From Diadema setosum (taxonomy: Eukaryota > Echinodermata > Echinoidea > Diadematoida > Diadematidae): a DNA stretch of 64,000 bases. The number at the start of each line of letters is the position of its first letter. The stretch's first letter is position 1. Positions 33,601 through 45,694 of the stretch are shown here, one piece after another. The notes beneath the pieces were generated by a model. The model did not search any database, was not told the origin of the DNA, and saw nothing but the letters and a program-made list of their open reading frames with translations. The translations under genes and the position numbers were made by a program. The stretch covers positions 15,846,579-15,910,578 of the forward strand of contig NC_092685.1 of the NCBI RefSeq assembly GCF_964275005.1, given 5' to 3'.

Positions 33601-35406
33601 AGTTTAAATGGGGAAAAAACTCATTTAGTATGTTTTCCTCATTAAGCCATACAAACGACTCATAAGCCACATGGTTTCACCAGTGCGGATGTGTTGTCAG
33701 AGCTAAGCTTGTATTTTCCCCTTGATTTAGAATTAATCTATGATGTAGATTGAACTGCATGACATAAAATGGGCTTATTCATTCCAACTGCCTTTTAAAT
33801 CCTAGATGTCAATTTAATGCCATAATTACTTTGACTCTGCTTTCAGAAAACTTTGGATTGGCTGCCTTACATTTGGCACTACATGGTAGCAGCATCATTT
33901 GCCACGTACCGAGGTGAGATAGAGCAAAGTCACTAGCAAAATCCTGAAACATGTATGCTTGAGGAGTAGGATAAGAAAAGTTGTGGTATCAAAAAAAAAA
34001 AAAAAAAAAAAAAAAGTGATTATCTTGTGAAGCATTCCACTATCTTCCATGTGAATGTGACTTGCTGCCATTTACTTATACTACCAGGCCACAAAGAAGT
34101 CTCAGAACTTTTTAGTATTGATGTACAATTGTACATTGTATGTGTGCATTTCCTAAATGCACTGACTTTAGTAGGTCTGGTTTCATTACCATCTCTACTA
34201 TGTCTCCTACTTTGATATGTGTATGTTTATAAATAAATGCTTCAAAGGTTTATTTTAGTCTGTTTTTTCAGGAGTGCTGTCAGAACATAATTTTCAATAT
34301 CATGAATATGACGTAAATATGAATATGAAGTTAAAAAAAAATAAATTCCAGAAATGTGGTACTTGTATACAGTCAACCTTGCTTTAGTTGACCTCGCATA
34401 AGTTGAATATTTGCTTAAGTCGAAAGTCTTTTCAAGTCCTCTAGATCTTCTCTTTATATTCTATTGATTTTAATCCCTCATAAGTCAAATTTTCTCTAAA
34501 TCAAAGCTATTTCTTCAGTCCAAATAGATTCAATGTAGGCAAGGTTGACTGTATATTGATAATTACAGTATGACAGCTACTTTAGGCTGGTACAACTGTA
34601 GATAATGTTGAATAACATGGCACTGTGGTAGGATCAAACTTGAGCCTATATTTGCAAAAACAGCATGATGATGTTTTGTGTAACTTATTCAGCTGTGTGT
34701 CTCGATACTCACAAAAGTCTTATGCGATTGATTCAACATTGTGTATGGATCTCTCATTGTCTCTCATGCTCAGCATGCGATTTCATGGGCGAAAAACTTG
34801 CCTACTTCTTCGGCATCACATCGCCAAAGTATGCCTATGCCATCAGTGAATACAACAGACTCGAAGCAGAGGTAAGTACCACCTAATGTGGGTGATGGGC
34901 ATACAAATATCTGTATCAGTAGTATTATGGCTGTATCTATTGCAAAGCATTATATTGATATGGACTTTAAAAAAGAATATCAATGTCACTTCAATATTAA
35001 TCGCATTTGTGTTTTTGTACGTTGCTTGCTTTGTCTTATCGAAATGAAAAAAAAAAAAAAGGTGATACATAGACAACTCCTGTGTAACTAACTTCTCGGG
35101 AGCGGCAGTTTTCTTTCGATATAAGCATCAGCCAACACAGGTTTGTAATTTTTGTGCAGTTTAAAATGTGGTTGAAATTGGCTGAATGTTATTGACATCT
35201 CTTGTCAGAAGAGCATCAGTATGATTCCCACAAATATCCCTCCCCACCATCATCACGTACAATTGTAGGAGAAAGAGGAGCTGGACCGCCAGATGGCCGA
35301 GAGGGAGGAGCAACGGGAGCGTGTTGCCATGCAGACGGCCGAGGAAGTCAACAGGAAGGCGATGATGAACCAGCCAGAGCCCGGCTTGCCTACCAGCACT
35401 CACTGA
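30483..35406 (+). CDS. FAM177A1 homologue (whole gene, five coding exons)
   Basis: Joining 30483-30677, 32261-32527, 33847-33913, 34774-34871 and 35269-35406 gives 254 aa with GT-AG introns and matching phases (0, 0, 1, 0). The conserved core is present in order: RRIIHFSDGVLEEYSTDEE (human RRVIHFVSGETMEEYSTDE), SVDP, W-LPYIWHYM (human WGPYLWFYM), CDFMGEKLA, GITSPKYAYAISEYNR, then a charged helical tail (EKEELDRQMAEREEQRER). Human FAM177A1 is a Golgi-associated protein reported to partner VPS13B; a Golgi role here is inferred from homology. The protein lacks a signal peptide. The N-terminal 100 residues, rich in Ser, Gly and Ala, are longer than and unlike the vertebrate one. Identification is firm. 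Confidence 0.95.
30840..31157 (+). repeat. Pair of ~43-bp direct repeats in FAM177A1 intron 1
   Basis: 30840-30882 and 31115-31157 share 'cctaactatacacagcccag' followed by 'tcgctgtaca(c/t)ggtacgtcgcgac' with one mismatch. Nearby 'ggtagagcctaac' occurs at about 30832 and 31430. The hairpin word GCGACCAG...CTGGTCGC at 30797 resembles the start of the 222-bp tandem repeat at 14479. Confidence 0.7.
31467..31531. repeat. Near-perfect palindrome in FAM177A1 intron 1
   Basis: 'ctttcaaagaatccaatcct' pairs with 'aggattggatcctttgaaag', with only one or two mismatches and a short 'gagcctcaggctcaggctc' centre. It could form a long hairpin in the pre-mRNA. Confidence 0.7.
32261..32527 (+). CDS. FAM177A1 exon 2
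   Basis: 89 codons from ETGSPSRDEN to LMQPSVDP. The acceptor is aaactcag|GAAACA and the donor CCA|gtgagt. It carries the diagnostic RRIIHFSDGVLEEYSTDEE block followed by an acidic stretch (EEDGGEEEK) and the VDP that ends the same block in vertebrates. The open frame runs on past the donor for 40 residues, but the gtgagt site and the fit of exon 3 favour splicing here. Confidence 0.95.
32528..33846 (+). other. FAM177A1 intron 2
   Basis: 1.32 kb, mostly occupied by a decayed pogo-like MITE (about 32796-33411); the rest is AT-rich. Confidence 0.8.
32796..33411. mobile_element. Decayed pogo/Tigger-like MITE in FAM177A1 intron 2
   Basis: TA then CAGTCCAATCTCAGTTATCT then 'ggccatcactcatccaga' is the typical 'cag...ttatctggcc' start seen better preserved at 38986. 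The right end is degraded ('caattatctggattcccaaa', then 'ggtccaga'), so the end point is uncertain. Confidence 0.45.
33847..33913 (+). CDS. FAM177A1 exon 3
   Basis: 67 bp coding KTLDWLPYIWHYMVAASFATYR plus one base. The acceptor is gctttcag|AAAAC and the donor CGAG|gtgaga. It matches human 'TKLTWGPYLWFYMLRAATSTLS'. The hydrophobic, aromatic-rich segment may be an amphipathic or membrane-touching helix. Confidence 0.92.
33914..34773 (+). other. FAM177A1 intron 3
   Basis: 860 bp with an A run at about 33991-34015 and a 182-bp pogo-like MITE (34370-34551). Confidence 0.85.
34370..34551. mobile_element. pogo/Tigger-like MITE, 182 bp
   Basis: It starts CAGTCAACCTTGC and ends GCAAGGTTGACTG, 13-bp exact inverted ends, flanked by TA on both sides. 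Internal 'cgcataagttgaat' and 'cctcataagtcaaa' are looser inverted blocks. The TA site and CAG...CTG ends fit the pogo branch of Tc1/mariner. Confidence 0.8.
34774..34871 (+). CDS. FAM177A1 exon 4
   Basis: 98 bp coding (A)CDFMGEKLAYFFGITSP then KYAYAISEYNRLEAE. The acceptor is catgctcag|CATGCG and the donor GAG|gtaagt. It closely matches human 'VCDFLGEKIASVLGISTP' and 'KYQYAIDEYYRMKKE', the most conserved block of the family. Confidence 0.95.
34872..35268 (+). other. FAM177A1 intron 4
   Basis: 397 bp, AT-rich, with an A run at about 35047-35060. No nested feature. Confidence 0.85.
35269..35406 (+). CDS. FAM177A1 exon 5 (terminal coding)
   Basis: 45 codons and TGA, EKEELDRQMA to LPTSTH. The acceptor is aattgtag|GAGAAA. 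It is a highly charged helix-forming segment that replaces the glutamate-rich helix of vertebrate FAM177A1; the last ten residues are Pro-rich. Confidence 0.9.
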   Translation, partial: EKEELDRQMAEREEQRERVAMQTAEEVNRKAMMNQPEPGLPTSTH

Positions 35407-37508
35407 TTCACGTCGCATTGGGTGATGGAACAAAGTCACCAAACACCTCTGACATGAATGTGCCCACGACCAGCTAACAAAGTATGGCAATGAATGTGTG
35501 TCTGATTATTTCGCTATCGGAGTCTCTCTTTGGTATGGAATGTAGCTAAGGTGTCAGCAGGGAGAGTGTCATCTAAGGGCAGGTCATTCATTTTGAGTGA
35601 TTAGCCCTTTATGTGCCAATGAGTCTAATGTGCACAAATTTCCCATACATACCTATGGACAAGAAATTGATAAGGCACAGACAGAGTTAAAGGGTTGAGA
35701 TCAGAGGCTGAAATTGCTGTTAAACCATTTGCACTATAGGTGCCATTTGTCTTAATCACTGAGATGTTCTACGGGACATTTTTTTTTTCTTTTGCCCTTT
35801 TACTTTTGCTCAGAATACAGTTTTGAATAACCATAAACTGTAAAAACGAAAGCTCTTAGTAAAAGGCCAGACATTGGCAATTTTGCCTTACTCTATTTTC
35901 CTCAAATATCACTCTCAAATTTGAAAAAAAAAGATGTGCCAAATATCTTTGTCTTTGTGATATCATCATCATAATTTTTACTGTTTTGCTAACCAAACTA
36001 CCTGGCTGATATAATCTACTCGTCAAGGAATGCATTTCATGTCTTCCTATGACTTTTTCTCTGTCTTACCTCAATAATGAATTATCCTTTGCATGCAACT
36101 ATTTCTTAGAAAGGATTTGCAAATCCTGCAGTTAGTTCTACAGTGGACAAAAAGCATCCAAATTATCAAGCCTGCTTATGTCTTTCAAACAGAAAGCATG
36201 CTGTCATGATTAATGAAGTTGATGTCGCTTAGATCTAAGCAACAAGACTGCTGGAAAACTATGATTATTAGTACATCATGCCTGCTCATTTTCACCAAAC
36301 AATTTGTTTAAAAAAATATCCTATGAAATCCTATGGGTTGGATCTAGTAAAGCACAGCTGATCAGGAGCAGTCAAGACTAAGTTTTGTATCTTGGCTTCA
36401 CAAAATATTATGTTGAGAAATGTACTACATCACAAGGTAAATGATTCTCCCAGGTTAGTCACTTCAACACACCTCCACCTTCTGCCAATTTTGTGTATTA
36501 GATTTGTGGTTCACTTTATTCTTGTAAAGTTTTCACACACACAAAGTTAATGTGTTCGGCAGTGTTCCACTCAACTATTGATGTTTGTAATGCTGTTCTG
36601 GAACCTGATCGAGGCCTAAGAATGCTATCAGTTCAGCGCAATTACATTGAGCAAAATTCAGCCAGTTTTGTCACACATTTTCTACCTCTCCCCAGTATTG
36701 TGCATAACAGCCACCTTCACTTCTTTTTTTTTTCCCCCTTTACCTTTTCCCTTGAAATGCATTGTAATGCAGAGGTGCAATGTAGTTTCGACCATTTAAT
36801 TTGCTTTGCAAGGTAAGAATATGAGAATGAGAACATGAGAATGTGAAAAGTGAATCTACCTGCCTTTTCTACATGTATTTATTTTTCAAGCTCCATCAAA
36901 TAGAAAACATTTCTCCTAGATACAGAAATTTGGTTCTGTTCTTAATTGCTCAAGCTCAGAATACTCAATAATCTGTTCCATGCATGATGCATGTATTTTT
37001 AAGTCTTGTCAATCGACATGAATCTGTGAGTGCTTTATAGAGAAAATATCTTCGCACGTTTTAATCATATTATTTGATTGTTTTGTTTGTTTTTCAGTCA
37101 CAATTTAACATAGGTGTAATTATAAAGGTTATGCAATGAGAGTGGTGCTTGCTGTCCATTGTTAACGTAGAATGATAGATTCAATTTAAGATGATAGTTT
37201 TACTCTGCGTATGGGTTAATGTTGTCCCACCAATTCACCAAGTGATGACTGGATGATGTAGGAAGCAGTTTGTATTGGAGGAATGGTAAGTTTAATATAG
37301 CATTATTTCTGATATCTTAAAACAAGAAAGAAACTTATATGAAGATTTATATTCTAAAATATGTCTGTGCTGGTTGTGCTGAGAGTTTTATATCAAATTC
37401 TTCCGGTTTTGTTTTTGTTGTTGTCAGTTTTTGTTTTTGTTTTTGTTTTTTTATTCCATTTCATTGTAAAGCTGTACAATATGTATTAGCAGGTATGTTC
37501 TGAATAAA
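35407..37508 (+). other. Probable 3' UTR of FAM177A1
   Basis: The first AATAAA I find downstream of the stop is at 37503-37508, followed by GT-rich sequence, which would give a 3' UTR of about 2.1 kb. Later AATAAA words at 38533 and 39510 are alternatives. No further open frame of interest. Confidence 0.4.
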
Positions 37509-38304
37509 TAACAATATTGTTTGTCCAGTGCAAGTACTGTGTATGAAAAAAGTAAGAATGGTTACAGTATTGAGAACAAATGATGAATTGAAACTGCTGG
37601 GAGTGAAAATTCTGATGATCTCATTCCTCATCAGAAAACAAAGCAAAACAAAACAAAACAAAAGACAAAAGCTGTTGTCATTCTGGTAGACCACAATTCT
37701 GTGGCTACAACCATTATAGCATAATTCCAGCTTTGATAATAGTCAATAATGCAGTCATTGCTCTTGAGTGTAGTTTCAAATATCCTTTTCTGGTTGCACT
37801 CTTAGTTACAGTTAATGTTCTTAGTGTTCAACTAGACTTCCCATTACTTTTAACTTTATACCCTGCATAATATAAATGATGAATTCTTCGTGGTCCAGTG
37901 CATGTTTTCATACCTGTATGTTACGGTTCTTCCTCTGAATAGATAGTGTATGGTGTATGTTGGTTATAAATCAACTCGTATGTCACAAGAAATGATTGTG
38001 CCTTTGTATATATATAGCTGTCATTATTTATTGATGTGGTTCAAAACCATTTTACATATTTACACTTATACACTGGTGTAACAGAATGCATGGTAATGTT
38101 CATGTTACTGATGCGAGTTCATTTCATAAGTTCATATGAGTGTGGGTATATGGTCTAGATTGACTAGTACAACGACCTTTTAACTATCAGACAGACCCCA
38201 TTAGTCAAACTAGTCAACGAGTAGTCGGTGTAAAGTTCTGCTAGATCACTAAGGTATAGTATAACAGGCACCAAATGTGTTGGGGAAACAACCTAAATTC
38301 TGAT

Positions 38305-38803
38305 GAGAAATTCATGGAACCTACTGAACCTAACCTGCCAAAGTAATTTGTTTGTGTTACTTCTCATCACTCCGTAAAATTCTGTGAGATTTACTGTGGT
38401 TTACTTAAAATCTTATTTCAATGGGAAAATGGACATGTTTATAATAATACCATAACAATTTTGACAATATGAATTCCTGATGAGTGTTTTGGCATCAAGA
38501 AAAACAAAACAACAACAACAAACAAACCATGAAATAAAAGCCAAAGGTCAGATTCTCAGAAATTATTGGAATGATTGAACCTAACCTGCCAGAATTATCT
38601 CTATACACTGCTATACATGTACATGTACATTGCTTTTTAACAGTCATTCAGTACTGTATACGAGTAATATCACTCTGTAATACTTGGTGAGATTTACTGT
38701 GGTTCATTCAAAATATTTGATGAACGGAATGTACACATCTATAATAATACCAGAAAAGTTCTGACAAAAACAAGAATGGCTAGTGAGTGCTTTTTGTCAT
38801 CAA
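38305..38803 (+). repeat. Diverged tandem duplication, ~255-bp period
   Basis: 38305-38500 and 38558-38803 share in order 'gaacctaacctgcca', 'gtgagatttactgtggtt', 'tataataatacca' and a 'gagtg(t/c)ttt...catcaag' end, with many differences and an insertion of 'tacatgtacatgtacatt' in the second. It is an old local duplication. Confidence 0.6.
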
Positions 38804-38985
38804 GGGGGGGGGGGGGGGGACGTTTTGGGAAGATATGCTTATGGGAAGATGTGCAAGTTAAAAATACCAAGACTGGTTATGTTAGTTTGGCAGATACTGC
38901 AAGGGGAAGGAAGTCTACATTCCGTAGCAGAGGTTTTCAAGAGACAAGAAGAGTACTAGTATACACATAGTGACAAGATGATATA

Positions 38986-39422
38986 CAGTTCGACCTCGAT
39001 TATCCGGCCATGTCGGGACCGGCGCTCATCCGGATAAGCGAATTGGCCGGATATGGGAGACACAATGTTAATGCATATAGCTGCCGCCCAAGCTGCCGTC
39101 CCAGTGCACTGGCAGCTAGGCAGGTAGCATACCCCACAACAGTGGTGTAATCTATGCTAGCCTGCGCAAAATTGTAGTCCCTTCTTCACAAAAATAAAAT
39201 ATATCTTTATGTGAAAATCATTCATGTTTTACCTCATTAGATATTGAGAAGCCTATCATGCACATCTTATGAAATTAGTGAAATAGATCCACGAAAAGAT
39301 GTTGAAGTCACTGTTTTTTTCTCAATTTTTGGATGAAAAAAAACAAGTCCTTCACTGCATGAACGCGTCCGGATAATAGAGATTTCCGGATAAAAGGAGG
39401 CCGGATAATCGAGGTCGAACTG
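38986..39422. mobile_element. pogo/Tigger-like MITE, 437 bp
   Basis: The ends CAGTTCGACCTCGATTATCC (then GGCC) and GGATAATCGAGGTCGAACTG (preceded by GGCC) are perfect 24-bp inverted repeats, flanked by TA on both sides. A second inner pair, 'catccggataag' and 'cgtccggataata', is typical of pogo/Tigger elements. The interior is non-coding. The perfect ends suggest a young copy. Confidence 0.88.
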
Positions 39423-39989
39423 TATGTAAATATTTATCTGGTGTATTACTGTTTCATTTGGTATTCTATTTCATAGTATGGTTGTAAATATGATTTATAA
39501 TCTGTTTTCAATAAATTCCTGAAAGAAACTTGGCTGTAACAAGGGTTTGTTCTACATTTGTACATGTACAGTTGTATCAGTGTTCATTATAACAAGAATG
39601 GACTGTACAGCCATCTTAAGATCTTCCCCTCCCATGAAGATAGTTTGATGCTATAAATCTATTGTAGGAAATTGTAAATTTTGAGTTGTGTGTGCGAATA
39701 TACATGTACATATCTGAACAATGTATAAAGGGCTCAACATTAGCGTTGGCCCAAGGCCAGTTGAAATTTATGTCAGGCCACCAGCTTTAATTTTAGTGGC
39801 CCGATTGCGCACATAGATTCAAATGAATTATGTTTCCATTTATTTTGGACCCCTACATTTCTCTTTCAGGCCATCAAAATTTCAGATTTAAACATTTTAG
39901 TGGTCTGAACAGTCCTCCAGAGAAGAAAGATACTGTCCAGTCCTATTATATAATATACAATACATAATATGTAGTATATAATATATTAC
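39423..39989. other. Unassigned sequence with a repeat fragment
   Basis: 39728-39905 starts 'gggctcaacattagcgttgg' and repeats 'ggcc' words ('ttggcccaaggcc', 'caggccacc', 'gtggcccgatt', 'caggccatc'), with a weak echo at 31849-31876 ('ggcccaacgttagtttggcc'). It looks like a fragment of a dispersed repeat. The rest is AT-rich. Confidence 0.35.
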
Positions 39990-40163
<174 letters not shown>

Positions 40164-40369
40164 ACATATCATATAATGATATTTGTAGTCTGCGTGTTGG
40201 TACCAGTACAGAAAAGATGACGAAGTAAGGGTAGTAATAGTGTCATCTTGTTTATTTTCATAATTGTTCATGTCAACCCTGAAAAAGACGTGTGTATGCG
40301 TCGAAAATTTGGTTTGAATGAATAACACTGTTGGACTGAAATGCATAGCTACCCTACTTCAGCATCTTT

Positions 40370-40400
<31 letters not shown>

Positions 40401-41210
40401 GCGTATCTCTTGAAAGCTCACAAAATCTTGAAATAAGTCGTTATTGATTCTATGATATACGACACAAGAGGGCGACTGCAGAGGGCTCTAAAATGAGCGA
40501 AGAGCTGTCGTGGACAGTCGAGAGCTGAACACCGGCGGCAAATGGGCTCAGTCAACGTAACGAGTTTGATCTTTCCTCCTCCAGATCACGCAGGTTTCAG
40601 CTCTCTTGTTCACTCTAATTTGTAATGTCCCTTTGGGGGCGCCCCTGAGTTTCCCCCTTTCAGAGATTTGATATTTCTTTAGACTGCATCTTCCCGGGAC
40701 CGTCAGTAGATAATTATGTGTTTTGGGTGCATTATTGTATTTTTATTTATTTTTTTTTTTTACATCCACAGTGTACATTCAACGTCTGCGTGCAAATATC
40801 TGTGTAGACGAATTGTTGCTAGTCATTTTTATGCCTTTATTTATCTATAGAAGAATTTATAGATTAACAAATTTATTCATTTTCTTATCTATCTATCTAA
40901 ATTTATAGTTATCTATCTACTTATTTGTATGTGTGTACATATACCACAAGAGGGCATTGTTGAATCTGTTCATTCTCGATTGTATCAAAAGAAGGCCATC
41001 ATGTCAGCGAAGAATTCGTACCATTTATCCTTTCTGCTTTTTCTTTCCACCGAGGTGCACCCATACTTAAAATGTTGGAGATGCCCAGCGTCTTGTGTCA
41101 TACGAAGTGCCAAGGGAGCTATAATGCTCAAAATGCTCTCTCGGATTCAGGAATTAGCAAAAGGATGTCTAATTTAGACTTAGTGATGCTAAGGTGGGTA
41201 ATATGTTATC
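40401..41210. other. Unassigned sequence
   Basis: Mixed AT-rich sequence with a 'ctatctatctaaatttat' run (40887-40921) and no convincing exon. Confidence 0.4.
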
Positions 41211-41254
41211 GTGCGTGTGTGTGTGTGTGTATGTGTGTGTGTGTGTGTGTGTGT
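41211..41254 (+). repeat. (GT)n microsatellite
   Basis: A 44-bp GT tract with two interruptions. Confidence 0.9.
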
Positions 41255-41668
41255 CGAAAGATATCTTTTTCCCTTTAAAGAGTTATGCTTAATTTGATAT
41301 ATTTTTGTATAAAGCGTGTGCTCTGCAAAAAAAAAAAGAAGGAGGTTATGTTTTTTAAAAAAGTGATTTAGCAGCACAATTTCTTTTGTGTGTGTGTGCT
41401 TGTAATAAGGCACATTTGGATTAGCTTCATTAGGTTAATCAAGATAGCTTTTTCTGAGAGTTATGCAGAATTTCATGTCATTTCTCATATATAAACATGG
41501 TATGATTTGGAAAAAAACACAAATATATTGTACTGTATGTTGGAAAAATGATTCAGCAGCACAAGAAAGAAGAATATAGCTGCTTTTTTTGTTGGTGATA
41601 TTAATTTCATTGTTAATATGGATTTGATATTGAATGAAACTCAAATAAAGGATATCATAAAACAAAAA

Positions 41669-41671
41669 GTG

Positions 41672-41725
<54 letters not shown>
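41669..41725 (+). repeat. (GT)n microsatellite
   Basis: A 57-bp GT tract with one T insertion. Confidence 0.92.
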
Positions 41726-41727
<2 letters not shown>

Positions 41728-44700
41728 CGCATTGATGTGTGTTATTGTGTTGGCACAAAATTAACAATGGGTTATGTGTGTAATCGGAATAGAATGCTCT
41801 CTGCTTGCAAAGAGACTGTCCCACACGCCAGAGCAGGAAGGATCTTAACGTTGTTGTACTTTTTTTTTTCTGTTTTGTTTTGTTCTGCATGCATCTTCGG
41901 TGCAAATGATTATTTCCTCCTATACGTGACGTTAGGACGCAAATGTAGTGCAAGCAAGGTTCGTTGCGTTCCGGTGGATACGTACGATCGTCTGGCTAAT
42001 TATCAGTATCTGTTATCTCAGTAAAATGATAGTTGCTCAGTAAGCCATCAGGACATGAAACGTGCTATGTGCTCAGTTCGTGATACATTGTGGACCTTCC
42101 AAGCATGTCGAGGCTGTCATCTAATGGTATCTGGGATTCTAGAATTACCAGGCGAACACATTACCACCGTTGTGCAGTGAATTTTAGAGTGCTATAGATA
42201 AGCCCATCAAAATAGAACACCATCACAAAAAATATTGGAGCAATCTACGAAAGATTATTGACAACGAATGAAAAAGGAATTACATGTATAGGACCTACTT
42301 TTTTTGTTTTGTTTTTTTCTACGAGAACGTGACTTCTTCATTTTAGTGGACCGACCTGCTCATCAGTGTGACTCTTTGTGAGCTAAAAAAAAAAGGTCAA
42401 TCAATGTAAGGACATCGTCTTACTTCGGTGAGCAAATGGGGCGCTAAGTAATAGTATAGCACATTATGGCGCACTCGTGAATTATTGATATGCACTGACA
42501 CACATCTCGTCAAACTCCAGACAAACCCATAAAAGTGATGTGCACTCCACGCCATGTGATGATCTTTGTACTCTGGCATGTCATAAAACAAATAGCCCTC
42601 GTATTTCAAAGTGAATGCGAGAAGACACATAATTCATTCGTCGACCCAGATGACGAATGTCAACTCTAAATTGCCGGAAATGATTGTTTATAAATTCGTT
42701 GTATTCTGTCCTCTATCCTATGGGCTTGTATGTCCATATACACGCACATGCTTCTGCCATGGCATAGTTTGTTTCTTTCGCATGAAGAGACTGAGGCACT
42801 GATTGGCTGAGGAAATTTCGAGTGCCTTTATATGAAAACATATCAAAACAAGAACCTAAATGAAAGTATTATTACTTTCTTTCCATCCAATAATTTCGGT
42901 ATGGTCGAGGTATGCACACGCTCACACATGCGCCTGTTATTGAATTACTCGTATTGAGTATCTCCACCCTACCCCACACCCCCCCCCCCCCAACAAAAAA
43001 AAGGGGGTTCGGGGGCCGAGGAGGGAGGAGGAGGAGGAGGAGGAACACAGCATCGCAGACGCTGCGCTGACCTTAATGATTTACAGACAGATTATAACCA
43101 ATGACATTTCTGCTATACATGTGCACCTGCAAATTTTATTTGTTAAAGACTACAAAAAAAAAAAACAACAACAACAAACAACGAAAAAACATGTATAACA
43201 TAATATCTTCCGACTTGAGTGAGGTTTTTGTATGTGCCATGAAAACAGGCGTCGAGACGAATGATTCATTTATGATTATAATGTCATAACTGACGATCAC
43301 TCGTTTAACAGATATCCATTCAATGAAGACTGTCCCATTTAGCGCTTATTGTTTTCATCCATCAACCTGCAATCAATTATAAATAACATCGCTTCTGCCT
43401 CTCTCATTTCAACACCAAGTTTCATCCTAGATTATATTCAAACGCTTATCACGATCTTTCCTATGAGAACACATTACTCAAACCAAAAGTGCACCTGCGT
43501 AACTTCCTGCCTGAGAAGGGTCATCAATGGCTCTAAAGGAGTGTCACATCATCACCATGGGTACAAGCGTGTGGACTATTGTGCCATGCAATGACGTTTT
43601 GTTCTTGTTGTTTCTATTTTTTTTTCGCGGGAAGGGGCAGTTGCATTTTACCCAAAGTCAGCAAAAACATCATGAGCATGATTACACAGACGACTAATGT
43701 CGGTGAACTAAACCCTGGGCTCATACGGAAAAGGTTTTAGTGACGAACATAATTGTACAGCCACTATAAATACACATTCACTTTACCAATTTCACACGCA
43801 ACACATATTGGCAAAATTTATTTACAATGTAATGCCCATGTTTGCGCTGCTGTATTAAGTGACACTGATGTAGACGGATTATACACAAGTTCTTTGTCGT
43901 ACAACTGCATGGCTGAAATATAAAAGTCATTTGCAATGACTCAATGAGGAAGAAAATCAGAGAAGTAATGATTCGTATCATGAATCAGCATGCATAATGC
44001 TATAATGCGAGCAAAAATCGAGTAGTATATGGTGATATCTAAATTTCATATTTCCGTCGGCTGTTTTCAATGAGCTCATAATTCGATTTACCATGCTTAC
44101 GTGTCCATAACCCATTCCTTTTATAACATATGCTTTACATTCACTTATATGCTGCCGTCCCGTCATTTCTGAATGTTTGTAAGATATTCTTTTATTATCA
44201 TGTATACTCGACTTTTTCCCTTTAACCGACCATTATTCTCCATGTCAACAGCGTTTCAGCGGGAAACTAAATTCCCGTTTGGTAGATTTAAGCAGTGAAA
44301 GCAAAGTCCAGGATGGAATAATCAAAGCGCAGACTATAGAAAAGAGATTAATTTGATGAAATCGCTATGTCTGAGGTTTGAGAACTTGGAAGTCAGTAAT
44401 ATTAAGTGTAATATGCAGAGTGAATATCCGGCGAAACAAACACATTCAACATAGTAAAATCGAGTTATGTCGAATATCATTATCATTATTTCGATATTAG
44501 ACCATTTACTCCTTTCTAGAGCTAAACATCTGTAATGGAATGATAATGGTATAATCTGTGTTTATCGTATACTGGCACACTCGAATTTCTGTTTGTATAA
44601 GATTTTCTATTTTTCCCAAATACGGACCAACGTAAATGCGAATGAATGCCTATGAGCTATATATTGTGTAACTTACACATAAAACAATAATAACAAGCTT

Positions 44701-45548
44701 ATACGTTTCTATTTACTAATGTTGTTTTCGCTGTCTTGTCACGCCTTAGATTGATTCTTTGCTCGGATAAGTGTTAAGTCAATTTGTGAAATACTATCTC
44801 ATTACAATTTTAAATTACTATGATTACTTTACTGTTTATTGTGAAACAAATTTCAAGACAACCTACACAGTAAATAATTAGTGCGTGACCACAGTGCAAC
44901 AAATAAAGCATAACCTATACTGACTGCAGCAATATCACTAGAATATAGCAACTGCAGAATTAGTGCATATTACACCTGAAAATACATTGAAAGTACATTC
45001 ACTAGACGCACTCATGGGACAAGGTCTGTACAACAATAGTGACGACAAAGATTTATGGAGAGTAAGGTCCAATACTCTCAAATCTACGTGATTTACTACA
45101 CTCTTTGTGGCAAACTTGATCGATAAAGATGTCACAAATGCAATGATTTTCTATTTAATTTTCGATGAATACAAAACCAGCAGATTCGCTGGACATTCAA
45201 AGACTCTGCATCAATGACGTATACAGATAAACGCGCCATACCGAATTCACATCGACAATACGTTGTTTACACCCACACTCATAAAAGAAGCATAATTTTC
45301 CCTTAAACTTTGCTCGCTGCATCTGTCTCAATCAAGAACTCCCACACTGCTCCCAACCTTCGTAAACTCACATCGCCTAGCTATAAAAGTACTGTTCACA
45401 CGTCGGTCTGCAAATTAATGGTTATTCAAATCGGATTCGTATTAAAGATAAAAATGACATTGAATATTGATCAGGTAGCTTTTATATTTCCATTCTAGAC
45501 CATCACTGGTGTATTCAAAGAATGCCTCATAGAGTGGGCCTGGGCTCA
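41726..45548. other. Unassigned sequence downstream of the RING gene
   Basis: 3.8 kb without a supported gene. It has a C run followed by A and G runs (about 42978-43016) and a (GGA)n tract at 43018-43043. Otherwise it is AT-rich with only short, unprotein-like frames. No terminal repeats were recognised, so this is one of the few quiet stretches of the window. Confidence 0.4.
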
Positions 45549-45554
45549 TTTATT
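45549..45554 (-). terminator. Candidate polyadenylation signal of the RING gene
   Basis: TTTATT on the + strand is AATAAA on the - strand, about 140 bases after the stop codon of the RING gene. Confidence 0.5.
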
Positions 45555-45694
45555 TTCCTTTAATGATACCCTGCAAGTATAAGACGATAGTTGCTCTGTT
45601 GTTATAGGGTAGGCTAATACTCATAATCAAAGTTCTGCTGAGGTAGATTTAGAGGCTAACTCGGTAACCTCCTAGATGAGGCACATACGTCCTT

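Noticed and set aside
41435-42024. 172-aa and 117-aa frames on opposite strands
   Set aside because: They are carried by a (GT)n tract; the flanks show no protein-like composition.
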